From: Neolewinella aurantiaca
Lineage (GTDB): Bacteria; Bacteroidota; Bacteroidia; Chitinophagales; Saprospiraceae
DNA length: 64,000 nucleotides
Direction: 5' to 3'
Assembly (NCBI RefSeq): GCF_008014675.1
Contig: NZ_VOXD01000003.1
Coordinates: 124,001 to 188,000, forward strand
The first letter of the stretch is position 1; the number at the start of each line of letters is the position of its first letter. Under the pieces are notes generated by a model, which was given only the letters and a program-made list of their open reading frames with translations, was not told the origin of the DNA and made no database searches. Of this stretch, positions 1-7,904 are shown piece after piece. The translations under genes were made by a program, and so were the position numbers.

Positions 1-793
1 GGCGGAGTATTTCTACCTGGTCTTCGTCGGGTAAGGAATGCCGGTGGGCATTCATCAATTCCTTCAGCGCGTAGTAGTGTTTTGGTTCCTCAGGCTGGAT
101 GATGGTCAGGAGGCACTGCCGGTAGATACTGATGAGAGGCGGCTCCTGAGGGCTGTGCCGTTGGATCTGGTTGAGCAAATAAGCCGAAGTTTCGCTCTTC
201 CTTCCTCTTTGCCCTTTCATCGCCAGTAGCTCACAGTTTTTCTCGAGTTGAACTGCCTGGTACCAGTTGTCCAGCGAGTTGAGAACCCGTTGCATACTGC
301 TGTCAGCAAGATGTCGCTCCTCCTGGCGCAGGGTGTCGTGGTGCAAAAGATCGATCTGGTACGCCCTCATGAGGTGGTCACTTCCCTGTTTTTTTGCTTC
401 AGCTTCTGCTTTGCGTACTTTTTTGAGTCCCAGGCTTACCAGCCTGGTCATTTGTCGTTGGTGAGCGGCCTGAAGCATCAGAATGTCGGTCTGGTCGGAC
501 GCTTCCAGCCCCAGTTGGGCCAGGAAGCCTTCCAGCAGCTTCATCAGGTAACTCATCACGTTGCTTACTGCAGTCTCGTTGACGGGTTGACCGGGGAACA
601 GGGCCTTGCTCAGTTGTTGCTTATCGAGTTTGTCCCAATCCCGGCCGCCGGTAAGCAGGAAACGGGCGAGGACGCAGGTGCCAGGGTGGCTGTTGAAGAA
701 AGGCGATTCGACATAAGCCAGAAACCGGTTTTGTTCCCGCCCCGAAAGCTTTCTCAGGTTTCGCAGCAATTTACTGGAGTTAAGGTTCGACAT
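1..793 (-). CDS. Hypothetical protein, 3' end beyond the window
   Basis: An open frame runs on the minus strand from an ATG at 793 off the left edge of the window, giving at least 264 residues. The protein begins MSNLNSSKLLRNLRKLSGRE and is rich in leucine, lysine, glutamate and glutamine, suggesting an all-helical soluble protein with no signal peptide. I recognise no family. About residues 37-43 are encoded by a copy of the interspersed repeat (665-683), read as GTCVLAR. The plus-strand frames over the same bases are explained as shadows, because this minus frame is continuous, starts with ATG and has coherent helical composition. Function is unknown. Confidence 0.75.
   Translation of the reverse strand, partial: MSNLNSSKLLRNLRKLSGREQNRFLAYVESPFFNSHPGTCVLARFLLTGGRDWDKLDKQQLSKALFPGQPVNETAVSNVMSYLMKLLEGFLAQLGLEASDQTDILMLQAAHQRQMTRLVSLGLKKVRKAEAEAKKQGSDHLMRAYQIDLLHHDTLRQEERHLADSSMQRVLNSLDNWYQAVQLEKNCELLAMKGQRGRKSETSAYLLNQIQRHSPQEPPLISIYRQCLLTIIQPEEPKHYYALKELMNAHRHSLPDEDQVEILR
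665..683 (-). repeat. Interspersed 19-bp repeat copy (inside CDS)
   Basis: This is a copy of the TTGCACCTGCGTCCGCGCC family, here on the minus strand as GGCACCTGCGTCCTCGCC. It is translated in frame as GTCVLA in the partial gene at 1-793. Confidence 0.6.
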
Positions 794-962
794 GCTCTAA
801 AATTGTACCGGTGAGTTTTTTTTAATCTACTGGTTTTTAGGTTTTTGCATGACCTTAAGGGTGTAATGTACTCTAAAAATGACGTAAAATGTACTTGTAG
901 CTGCTTTGTTTTCCAATTAAATTTGTTGCTGTTAATTCGCTTTGCTACAATCAACTCAGTTT

Positions 963-2663
963 ATGATGTTTAAAATGTTTACCCCGCTCATACTAGTAAT
1001 ATTTTGTTGCACCGGCGGATTATTCGCTCAGGACGGCCAACTCGATTCTACGTTTGCCGGTGATGGCATCCTCCTCGCCGATTTTGCCGAGGGGACAGAA
1101 ACCATCAACGACATCGTTCAGCAGCCCGACGAGAAGTTGGTTGCGGTGATGTCTTCGCGTTACCCTAATCCGGAGACATTCGATATTCAAGTGGTGCGGT
1201 TCAACCCTGACGGAACCAATGATTCGACCTTCGCCGACAACGGCGTCTTCCGTTACCGCAACGACAGCGGCAGCGACCTGGGCTATGATCTCGAGTTGCT
1301 GGACGACGGTAGCTTCCTGGTCGCAGGTTCGTGGGCAACTCCGGATCCGGCGGATACTGATTTTCATCTGTTCAAACTCACCCCTCAGGGAGAGCTTGAT
1401 TCCGCTTTCGGTACCAACGGAAGCACGGTCATGAAAATCGACAGCAGTGAAGACTACGCCCGCGCAATCGCTGTTACCAACAGCGGAGAAATCTACCTCG
1501 GTGGAGACAGCAAGGTGCCTGGCTTCAGTCGCAGCCGCAACGTGATCATGAAACTGAACGCTGCCGGATTGGTTGATTCTACCTTCGGCACCAACGGTGT
1601 GTTCATGTGGAACGATCACCTCGAAGGTGCTGCCACCAGCAGCCTCCGTCAGTTACTTATAACCCCTGAAGGCGATCTGCTCACCTCAGGACGTACAAAA
1701 CCAAGCGGGACAGACCGTATATCGCTCTATAAAGTTAAGCCCGATGGCTCCGGCCTCGACTCTTCTTTCGCGGTAAACGGAGAGCTGCTCTCTCCGCTGC
1801 AGGGGTACGGCTACGGCCTCACGATGCACCCCAACGGTACCATCCTGGTTACCGGGCAAAACCTAACCACGGATGGCAACGACCTCGTCGTTGCTGCCTT
1901 CGATGGCAACGGAGTCAGCGTTCCCGACTTCGGTGTTTTTGGCGTCGTGACGGTAAACCCTGGCATTAATGAAGCAGGGTTGGACATTGCCATTCAGCCC
2001 GATGGTATGATTGTTGTCTGCGGCGAAACCGGCGGAACGGTATTCTCCGGCCCTCCGCGCCAGTTCCTGTCTGTTCGTATGGACATCACCGGTGTGATCG
2101 ATTCTACCTGGGGAGACAACGGAATTGTAACCACGATGACTTCCGACTTCTTCGCCTTCCCGAACGCCATCCTCGTTCAGTCCGACGGCAAGATCGTCCT
2201 CGGCGGCGCGTCTGCAACCCAAACCACCGGCAACGACCTTACCCTGGTTCGTTACGGTAACTTCATCGACGCCGACGGCGACGGCTACAGCATCGTGGAC
2301 GATTGCGATGATTTCGTCTTCGAGATCAACCCCGGCGCGTTCGATATCGCCAACAACGGCATTGATGAAGATTGCAACGGGGAAGACAGCCCGGTAGCGG
2401 TCCGCTTTGTTGATCTGTCTTCAAGCTTCGAAGCATACCCTAACCCGGCATTGGATGAAGTCGTACTTCGTACCAATGACCCCTCATTGCAAGCGCTCCA
2501 AATCGAAGTCTTTACCGCAAATGGCCGCTTGTTGAGCAGCTTTGCACCTGCCTTCGGGCCTCTTAATACCACCGTTTCCCTACGAGATTTTCCTGCCGGA
2601 ATGCTCGTTATACGCGTACAGACCGAAACCGGAACTGCGGTGAAAAGAATCGTGAAATTGTAG
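963..2663 (+). CDS. Secreted delta-60 repeat protein with T9SS type A sorting domain
   Basis: The product is a secreted protein of about 566 residues. A signal peptide (MMFKMFTPLILVIFCCTGG) ends near FAQ. At least six delta-60 repeats follow, each carrying a variant of LDSTFGxNG (for example NDSTFADNG, VDSTFGTNG, IDSTWGDNG). These repeats usually form a propeller-like secreted domain of unknown ligand. Near residue 455 an aspartate-rich segment (DADGDGY, DDCDD, NNGIDEDCNG) resembles a calcium-binding MopE-type module. The C-terminus (YPNPALDEV to VKRIVKL) is a T9SS type A sorting signal, so export through SprA-type secretion is expected. I use the ATG at 963; an in-frame TTG at 942 would add residues before the signal peptide. 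It is the first of three T9SS cargo genes in a row. Confidence 0.88.
   Translation: MMFKMFTPLILVIFCCTGGLFAQDGQLDSTFAGDGILLADFAEGTETINDIVQQPDEKLVAVMSSRYPNPETFDIQVVRFNPDGTNDSTFADNGVFRYRNDSGSDLGYDLELLDDGSFLVAGSWATPDPADTDFHLFKLTPQGELDSAFGTNGSTVMKIDSSEDYARAIAVTNSGEIYLGGDSKVPGFSRSRNVIMKLNAAGLVDSTFGTNGVFMWNDHLEGAATSSLRQLLITPEGDLLTSGRTKPSGTDRISLYKVKPDGSGLDSSFAVNGELLSPLQGYGYGLTMHPNGTILVTGQNLTTDGNDLVVAAFDGNGVSVPDFGVFGVVTVNPGINEAGLDIAIQPDGMIVVCGETGGTVFSGPPRQFLSVRMDITGVIDSTWGDNGIVTTMTSDFFAFPNAILVQSDGKIVLGGASATQTTGNDLTLVRYGNFIDADGDGYSIVDDCDDFVFEINPGAFDIANNGIDEDCNGEDSPVAVRFVDLSSSFEAYPNPALDEVVLRTNDPSLQALQIEVFTANGRLLSSFAPAFGPLNTTVSLRDFPAGMLVIRVQTETGTAVKRIVKL
2541..2560 (+). repeat. Degenerate interspersed repeat copy (inside CDS)
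   Basis: The sequence TTTGCACCTGCCTTCGGGCC differs at two positions from the TTTGCACCTGCGTTCGCGCC form of the repeat. It is translated as FAPAFG within the sorting region of the delta-60 protein. A chance match is possible. Confidence 0.35.
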
Positions 2664-2719
2664 GATTCGGGCTTTTGCCTTCTAATTGTTTTTAGTGTTG
2701 TTCATATTGTCTCTCAACG

Positions 2720-2751
2720 CCGTTCTCCTGCTCTATTGAGTGGGAGAACGG
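2720..2751 (+). other. Hairpin upstream of the PKD protein gene
   Basis: CCGTTCTCC and GGAGAACGG pair around a 14-nt loop, 20 bases before the ATG at 2772. No T-tract follows, so this is more likely a 5'-UTR structure or operator than a strong terminator. Confidence 0.35.
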
Positions 2752-2771
2752 AACAACTCAACGCTCAGTCT

Positions 2772-4721
2772 ATGAATTTCTGTGCCACCAAAGTCTGTTT
2801 CGCTCTTTCCCTCCTCTTATACCTGGCAGGAACTGCCGCCGGGCAAAACATCATCGCTGATCCGGGATTCGAAGGCTGGACCGGCTCCAACAACGGAGGG
2901 AATACACTGGACGGAATGACGGATTGGTACAACGCCAACGGCACGGCAGACCTACACCACACCAGCCGTAACCCCGGCACAAATTTATCGGGGCTCAACC
3001 CCTGCCCGCTGGGCAACGGACGAACCGACTGCGGCTTCCCGGTTGCCGGCAGCGGGGTAATGGGTGCCTACAAAGCCAATGGCGCTGATGGTTCCAAAGA
3101 ATGGGCCGGCGCCCAACTGACGGAGCCGATGGTGCCAGGAGATTGTTACGAAATTTCTTTCTGGGTGCAGAATAAAAGAGATGACCCCGCCAGGGAATTG
3201 GTGACCAATCAGTGGGGTGTGTTTTTTTCCGAAACGATGCAGCCCCAGTTCAATCCTAATCTTTTCAACTTCGACATCGTGGCCAACCAGTGGGTAGCCT
3301 CCGACCAGGTTATTGATGGCTCGGAATGGACGCTCGTGGAACTCAACTTCGAAGCAGATCAAGCCTACGAATACCTCTTTCTCGGATTTATGGGTAATGT
3401 GAGCGATGCCACGCAGCGCCTTTACAACGATGACCCTCAGCTGGGTTGCTACGTTTGGTTCGACGAATTGTACGTTCGCCACGTAGACGTAGAGGTTCCC
3501 GAAACCCTCAACATCTGTGCGGGCGAAACCACCACCATCGACTTCGTATCCGATTACAGCATCAACTGGACCGACGGTGAGATTTCCGATACCACCCGGT
3601 CATTTGAGGTGACTCCGCTGGTTTCCACAACCTACTACGTTACCGCAACGGGGAATACCGGTTGTACCAAAACGGATTCGGTAACCGTGGAGGTTAACTT
3701 CCCCGTCAGCAGCATTTATCCGCAGGAACTCTGTAACTATTCAGCTCCGGTTGCTGTCGATGAAGGCATTGGCCCCGGCCGGTGGGTAGGACCCGGAATT
3801 ACGGATGAGGTTGCAGGGATTTTCGATCCGGTGGTGGCCGGCTCCGGGGTACACACGGTTTACTTCCTGGCAGAAGGTGGCTGCGCAGAGAGTGGCAGCT
3901 ACGAAATAATAGTGCGGGAAGTTGCTCCGCCACAAATCAGAGTGGACCTGGTGGAAGGTTGCACGCCCCTTACGGTGAACATAACCGAGGAACTCACCAC
4001 CGAGCCAGGAGTCGGATTTCGCTGGACTTTCGGCGACACAACGATCATTTCCACCACGGCTGAAACCGCCTATACTTTCCACGAAGGAGGCGAGTACGAA
4101 GTGTCGGCCACCCTGGTTTATTCTCCGGTTTGTGAAGTTACCGCTACGCTACCTGCGGCGATTCGGGTGAACCAAAGTCCGGTTGCTGACTTCCTCACCA
4201 CGCCGACGAGGCTCACCAATCTGGAAGGTTCCGCCGTATTCAGTGATCGCTCCGAAGGGATGATCACCGAGTGGTACTGGGACGTGGCAGGCCTGACGAG
4301 CAGCGATGGCCCCGAAGCACGCTACGATTTTACATCTGCCGGAGAGTATGATGTATTTCTGGAAGTTACCGATGCCGCCGGTTGTTCGGACAGTATCCGC
4401 CAGGCAGTGACGGTTTTGCCCGACGCGAAGGTGTACCTCCCAACGGCCTTTTCGCCCAATTTCGATGGCATCAACGATCAGTTTCAGCCCGGCATTGCGG
4501 GGCGGGTTACTGATTACGAACTCAGCATTTTCAACCGGTGGGGTGGTGTCGTATTCACCTCTTCCGATCAAAACATCCTGTGGGATGGCCGTGGAAACGA
4601 CGGGGAGCCGGCAGACGTAGGCACTTACCTCTTTGTGCTCACTTACCGTGCCGAAGACGGGGCAGGAACCACGACAACGACTCCGGTTTCAGTTTCCGGA
4701 AGTATCACTTTACTGCGGTAA
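2772..4721 (+). CDS. Secreted PKD-domain protein with gliding-motility-associated C-terminus
   Basis: The product is a secreted protein of 649 residues. A signal peptide (MNFCATKVCFALSLLLYLAG) ends at AAGQ. The N-terminal third resembles a carbohydrate-binding-like jelly roll (DPGFEGW, then CYEISFWVQNK). Ig/PKD-like modules follow, seen in motifs such as WTFGD and WYWDVAG. The last 90 residues contain PTAFSPNFDGINDQF, NRWGGVVF and WDGRGNDG, the hallmark of the CHU_C (type B) T9SS sorting domain. The protein is therefore expected to be surface-attached or released by T9SS, perhaps as an adhesin. The ATG at 2772 is chosen because it directly precedes the signal peptide; an upstream in-frame TTG exists at 2736. 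The neighbours are also T9SS cargo. Confidence 0.88.
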   Translation: MNFCATKVCFALSLLLYLAGTAAGQNIIADPGFEGWTGSNNGGNTLDGMTDWYNANGTADLHHTSRNPGTNLSGLNPCPLGNGRTDCGFPVAGSGVMGAYKANGADGSKEWAGAQLTEPMVPGDCYEISFWVQNKRDDPARELVTNQWGVFFSETMQPQFNPNLFNFDIVANQWVASDQVIDGSEWTLVELNFEADQAYEYLFLGFMGNVSDATQRLYNDDPQLGCYVWFDELYVRHVDVEVPETLNICAGETTTIDFVSDYSINWTDGEISDTTRSFEVTPLVSTTYYVTATGNTGCTKTDSVTVEVNFPVSSIYPQELCNYSAPVAVDEGIGPGRWVGPGITDEVAGIFDPVVAGSGVHTVYFLAEGGCAESGSYEIIVREVAPPQIRVDLVEGCTPLTVNITEELTTEPGVGFRWTFGDTTIISTTAETAYTFHEGGEYEVSATLVYSPVCEVTATLPAAIRVNQSPVADFLTTPTRLTNLEGSAVFSDRSEGMITEWYWDVAGLTSSDGPEARYDFTSAGEYDVFLEVTDAAGCSDSIRQAVTVLPDAKVYLPTAFSPNFDGINDQFQPGIAGRVTDYELSIFNRWGGVVFTSSDQNILWDGRGNDGEPADVGTYLFVLTYRAEDGAGTTTTTPVSVSGSITLLR

Positions 4722-4748
4722 ATATTTACGGGCAGTATGATGCATCAG

Positions 4749-4769
4749 GGCGCCGCAGCGCAGGTGCAA
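4749..4769 (-). repeat. Interspersed repeat copy, variant spacing
   Basis: On the minus strand it reads TTGCACCTGCGCTGCGGCGCC, which has two extra bases in the middle relative to the consensus. It lies in the 189-bp gap between two T9SS cargo genes, which otherwise shows nothing recognisable. Confidence 0.5.
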
Positions 4770-4910
4770 GGAGAGGTTGAAAAACCCCGTCCGGGCCCAA
4801 CGCCAGAAATAAACAGCTTGCCCGCTTTTTTCTATCCCTTTTTCCAAAGGTCTTCCTTCAGCCGGGAGTGCGCCGGGAACCGGGAATTCGCTCACTAAAA
4901 TTCAATTCGA

Positions 4911-7265
4911 ATGCGTTTACTTTTATCACTTTTTTCCGCGGTCCTTCTTTGCGGCACCCTGTCTGCGCAGGCAACGCTTTTGCAGGACATAAGAACCGGG
5001 AGCCTGAGTTCCAGCCCCACAAGGTTCTTCGAATACAATGATAAAGTACTCTTCCGTGCTACAACCGACTCGCTGGGTACCGAACTTTTCATCACCGACG
5101 GAACCGCCGACGGAACGTCGGTCCTTAAGCACATCAACGACAGTACTTCTGTCTCGGGCGGATCGAGTAACCCGGACAACTTCCACCTCTTCAACGGTCG
5201 TGTTTACTTCCAGGCGACAGACGGAATACACGGCGCTGAGCTGTGGTCTACCGACGGTACCACCGCCGGGACGCAACTGGTGTATGACCTCAACACCGGC
5301 AGTGCAACGGGAGGCGTGCTTGATCCGATTACGTACAATGATCGCCTTTACTTTACGGCCATCGACACCTTTACCAACGCCGAATTGTTCCTGCTGAACG
5401 ACGCTGGAGACAGTACAATCCTTGCTGCCGAAATCGTACCAGGACTGAGCGGTGGCCAGCCGCTGTCGAAAATCGTTCATAACGATACACTTTACTTTGC
5501 TGCCCTCGACGGAACCCCCGGTTTCCGCCCGCCTACTCACCTCTGGAAGAGCGACGGTACTGAAGCAGGGACAATGCAGGTGACGAATCAGGTTGAGCCG
5601 ATCCTGTCGCCGAACGGGTTCACTTCCCACAATGGTTTGCTGTACTTCTCGGCGGCAACAGAGTTCTTCGGTCAGGAACTCCACGTTTATGACGGAGATT
5701 CTGTCCGCCGAATTTCAGACCTCCGGGCTGCAGAGTCTAACGGAGCTCCGGGCAACATCACTTCCTTTGGCGGTAAACTGGTGTTCTCCGCCAATTCAGA
5801 TAGTCTGGGCACAGAGCTTTACGTTAGTAACGGTACGCCTGACGGTCACCAACTGATCGACATCAACCTGACCCCGAACACCAACGGAATCGGAACCCGC
5901 AACAGCCGTCCGAATGCTTTTGTCATCATCCCGGGATTGGCGGGCGCTGATCAGCTGGCCTTCGTTGCTGAAGACAGCGTTGCCAACCAGTACCATTTCC
6001 TGACCTTCAACGACGCGGGTGAGCCGGTCGTTGAATCGATCCTGGACCGCTACGGAGTCTCCGTTACCCGCGGTAACGATATGATCAATACCGGGTCGTG
6101 CCTCTACTTCGGGGGGGAGAACGATGAATTTGGCATCGAGATGTGGAAACTCAGCCTGATCGGAAATTCAGTACCTGAACGGGTAACGGACATCAACGCA
6201 GGAGAGGCAAATGCTTCGCCCAACGAGTTGGCCCGGGCGGGCAACTTCATTGTCTTCGAAGCTACCGATAGCCTTGGCCGCGAACTATGGTCTTTGCCGG
6301 CAGATGTGGCTGGATACAGCTTTGCTGACGCGGCGGCCGCTCCACTGAGCAGCGGCGATACGCTCGACTTTGGTTTGGTACTGGAAGGTGAAGTTGCCAA
6401 CGGCCTCATCACCCTCACCAGTACCGGCACCGGCCCAACGGCCGCAGTGGTAACCAACGCTGAAGCCCTTGACGGAACCTTTGCCCTGACGCTGCCCGCA
6501 GGACTCGACAGCATCGCTCCCGCTGCCATGCGCAACCTGGCTGTGAGCTTCAGCCCTGCCTCCGGAGGAGACTTTCTGGACAGTATGACCGTTTCTGTCT
6601 ATGGCGCTAACGGCCCCGAAGAGCTGACCTTCTACCTCAAAGGATCTGCAGAAGCACTCGTTGGTGCCCTCGAGGCCAGCGCAAATGAGGTAGTACTCAC
6701 CGGCTCCGAAACCGTCGATTTCGGCGAAGTGCTTAACTTCCAGGACTCTACCATCGCGGTAGTGCTGAACAACACCGGTAACGGACCGCTGATGTACGTT
6801 CCCAGCCTCAGCGTTGGTGACCAGTTCACCGCTGACGACCTTGACGCTACGCAGATTGAAGCCGGAGGGTTTGATACCATCTTCGTCACGTTTGCGCCCG
6901 AATCCGTTACGGCATACGAAGACACGCTCGTGCTTGCGCTGACGCTGAATGCAGAAATCACCGACGAACTGGTGATCCCTCTTACCGGGAACGCCGTGGT
7001 AAACAGCATCAACGACTTTGGTATCCGGACGCTGCGCGCCTTCCCGAACCCAACTACTGATGTATTGCGGATCGAACTGGCTGCTCCGCTCAGCGGAGCA
7101 ACGGTACGGGTTTTCGACGTGAACGGTCGCCGGATGTCGGAGAGCCGCTGGCCCGAAGGCGTAAGCATCAGCGACGTTTCCCTGGGCAACCTGCCCGCTG
7201 GCATGTACACCATCGATGTGCAGGGCCGCAACGGCCGCGTACTGCTGGAGGTGGTTAAGCGGTAG
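4911..7265 (+). CDS. Secreted ELWxxDGTxxGT-repeat protein with T9SS type A domain
   Basis: The product is a secreted protein of 784 residues. A short signal peptide (MRLLLSLFSAVLLCGTLSAQ) is followed by several ELWxxDGTxxGT repeats (GTELFITDGTADGT, GAELWSTDGTTAGT, HLWKSDGTEAGT, GTELYVSNGTPDG), a module common in large secreted proteins of marine Bacteroidota and predicted to form a beta propeller. From about residue 475 there are two tandem choice-of-anchor-D/ASH-like beta domains (DFGLVLEGEV; DFGEVLNFQD). The C-terminus (FPNPTTDVL to LLEVVKR) is a T9SS type A signal. The substrate is unknown; adhesion or matrix attachment is plausible. The ATG at 4911 directly precedes the signal peptide. 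Confidence 0.88.
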   Translation: MRLLLSLFSAVLLCGTLSAQATLLQDIRTGSLSSSPTRFFEYNDKVLFRATTDSLGTELFITDGTADGTSVLKHINDSTSVSGGSSNPDNFHLFNGRVYFQATDGIHGAELWSTDGTTAGTQLVYDLNTGSATGGVLDPITYNDRLYFTAIDTFTNAELFLLNDAGDSTILAAEIVPGLSGGQPLSKIVHNDTLYFAALDGTPGFRPPTHLWKSDGTEAGTMQVTNQVEPILSPNGFTSHNGLLYFSAATEFFGQELHVYDGDSVRRISDLRAAESNGAPGNITSFGGKLVFSANSDSLGTELYVSNGTPDGHQLIDINLTPNTNGIGTRNSRPNAFVIIPGLAGADQLAFVAEDSVANQYHFLTFNDAGEPVVESILDRYGVSVTRGNDMINTGSCLYFGGENDEFGIEMWKLSLIGNSVPERVTDINAGEANASPNELARAGNFIVFEATDSLGRELWSLPADVAGYSFADAAAAPLSSGDTLDFGLVLEGEVANGLITLTSTGTGPTAAVVTNAEALDGTFALTLPAGLDSIAPAAMRNLAVSFSPASGGDFLDSMTVSVYGANGPEELTFYLKGSAEALVGALEASANEVVLTGSETVDFGEVLNFQDSTIAVVLNNTGNGPLMYVPSLSVGDQFTADDLDATQIEAGGFDTIFVTFAPESVTAYEDTLVLALTLNAEITDELVIPLTGNAVVNSINDFGIRTLRAFPNPTTDVLRIELAAPLSGATVRVFDVNGRRMSESRWPEGVSISDVSLGNLPAGMYTIDVQGRNGRVLLEVVKR

Positions 7266-7296
7266 ACTATCCTGCTTTCTACCAGATATTTATCTT

Positions 7297-7340
7297 TATG
7301 TCCCTGCGAGCTGCGATGGCTCGCAGGGACATAATTTTTA
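7297..7340 (+). terminator. Rho-independent terminator after the third T9SS gene
   Basis: TATGTCCCTGCGAGC (7297-7311) pairs perfectly over 15 bp with 7319-7333 around a 7-nt loop, followed by ATTTTTA. It ends the upstream gene and lies immediately before the zinc-ribbon protein gene. Confidence 0.75.
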
Positions 7341-7345
7341 GCACC

Positions 7346-7687
7346 ATGACCTCGAAATACTTTACCTGCAAAAACTGCCACGAAAACACCAGAGTCAGAT
7401 CCATGGCCACCGACCGGGTGGAGATGGAGCGCGATTTGGGAGAAACTTTCCTTGCGGCCTGTAGCAACTGCCACGACCGAAAGACCATTCATGTGAATGA
7501 CGTGCATGCGGAACCGAACAGGATAATTACGGGCGTTGGTGGGGTCGTAGGCGTAGCGGCTACCGTTGCTTTGTGGCAGATAGGGTATGTTGCCGTCTTG
7601 TCAGCTACTTTACCCGTCATCATTCACGCAGCGCAGCAGAAGGCCGCGACTACCTTCAACGGATATAAAATCCGGCCGACGAAGTGA
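7346..7687 (+). CDS. Small zinc-ribbon membrane protein, unknown function
   Basis: The product is a protein of about 113 residues. Two CxxC pairs (CKNC near residue 8 and CSNC near 45) can bind one zinc ion. A glycine/valine-rich hydrophobic stretch (about residues 62-95) probably forms one or two membrane helices. I do not recognise the family. The ATG at 7346 is preferred over the in-frame ATG at 7298, because the latter lies inside the terminator hairpin and would add a sequence unlike the rest. Confidence 0.6.
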   Translation: MTSKYFTCKNCHENTRVRSMATDRVEMERDLGETFLAACSNCHDRKTIHVNDVHAEPNRIITGVGGVVGVAATVALWQIGYVAVLSATLPVIIHAAQQKAATTFNGYKIRPTK

Positions 7688-7746
7688 TGCTGAAAGTGCA
7701 AAGTCATACTGCCTGAGGCCGCGGAGCTCCGTCTGGAAACCGTTCT

Positions 7747-7765
7747 TTGTACCTGCGTCCGCGCC
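7747..7765 (+). repeat. Interspersed repeat copy (intergenic)
   Basis: TTGTACCTGCGTCCGCGCC differs at one position from the consensus. It lies in the 217-bp gap before recQ, where a short plus-strand frame has no protein-like features. Confidence 0.7.
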
Positions 7766-7904
7766 GCTGAATGAATCCGCGGAGAAACCGGTTATGCCGG
7801 TTACTTTTATGAATTATGGTGGTGGAAAACGGATGTTTAAAACAAAAGATGATTAATTCGGTAATTTTACCCATATTTGCGAGAACAGCAGTTTTTCAAT
7901 CGAT

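Noticed and set aside
248-814. 188-codon plus-strand frame at the left edge
   Set aside because: It is antisense to a continuous minus-strand gene (1-793) that has an ATG start and coherent protein composition; the plus frame looks like a shadow.
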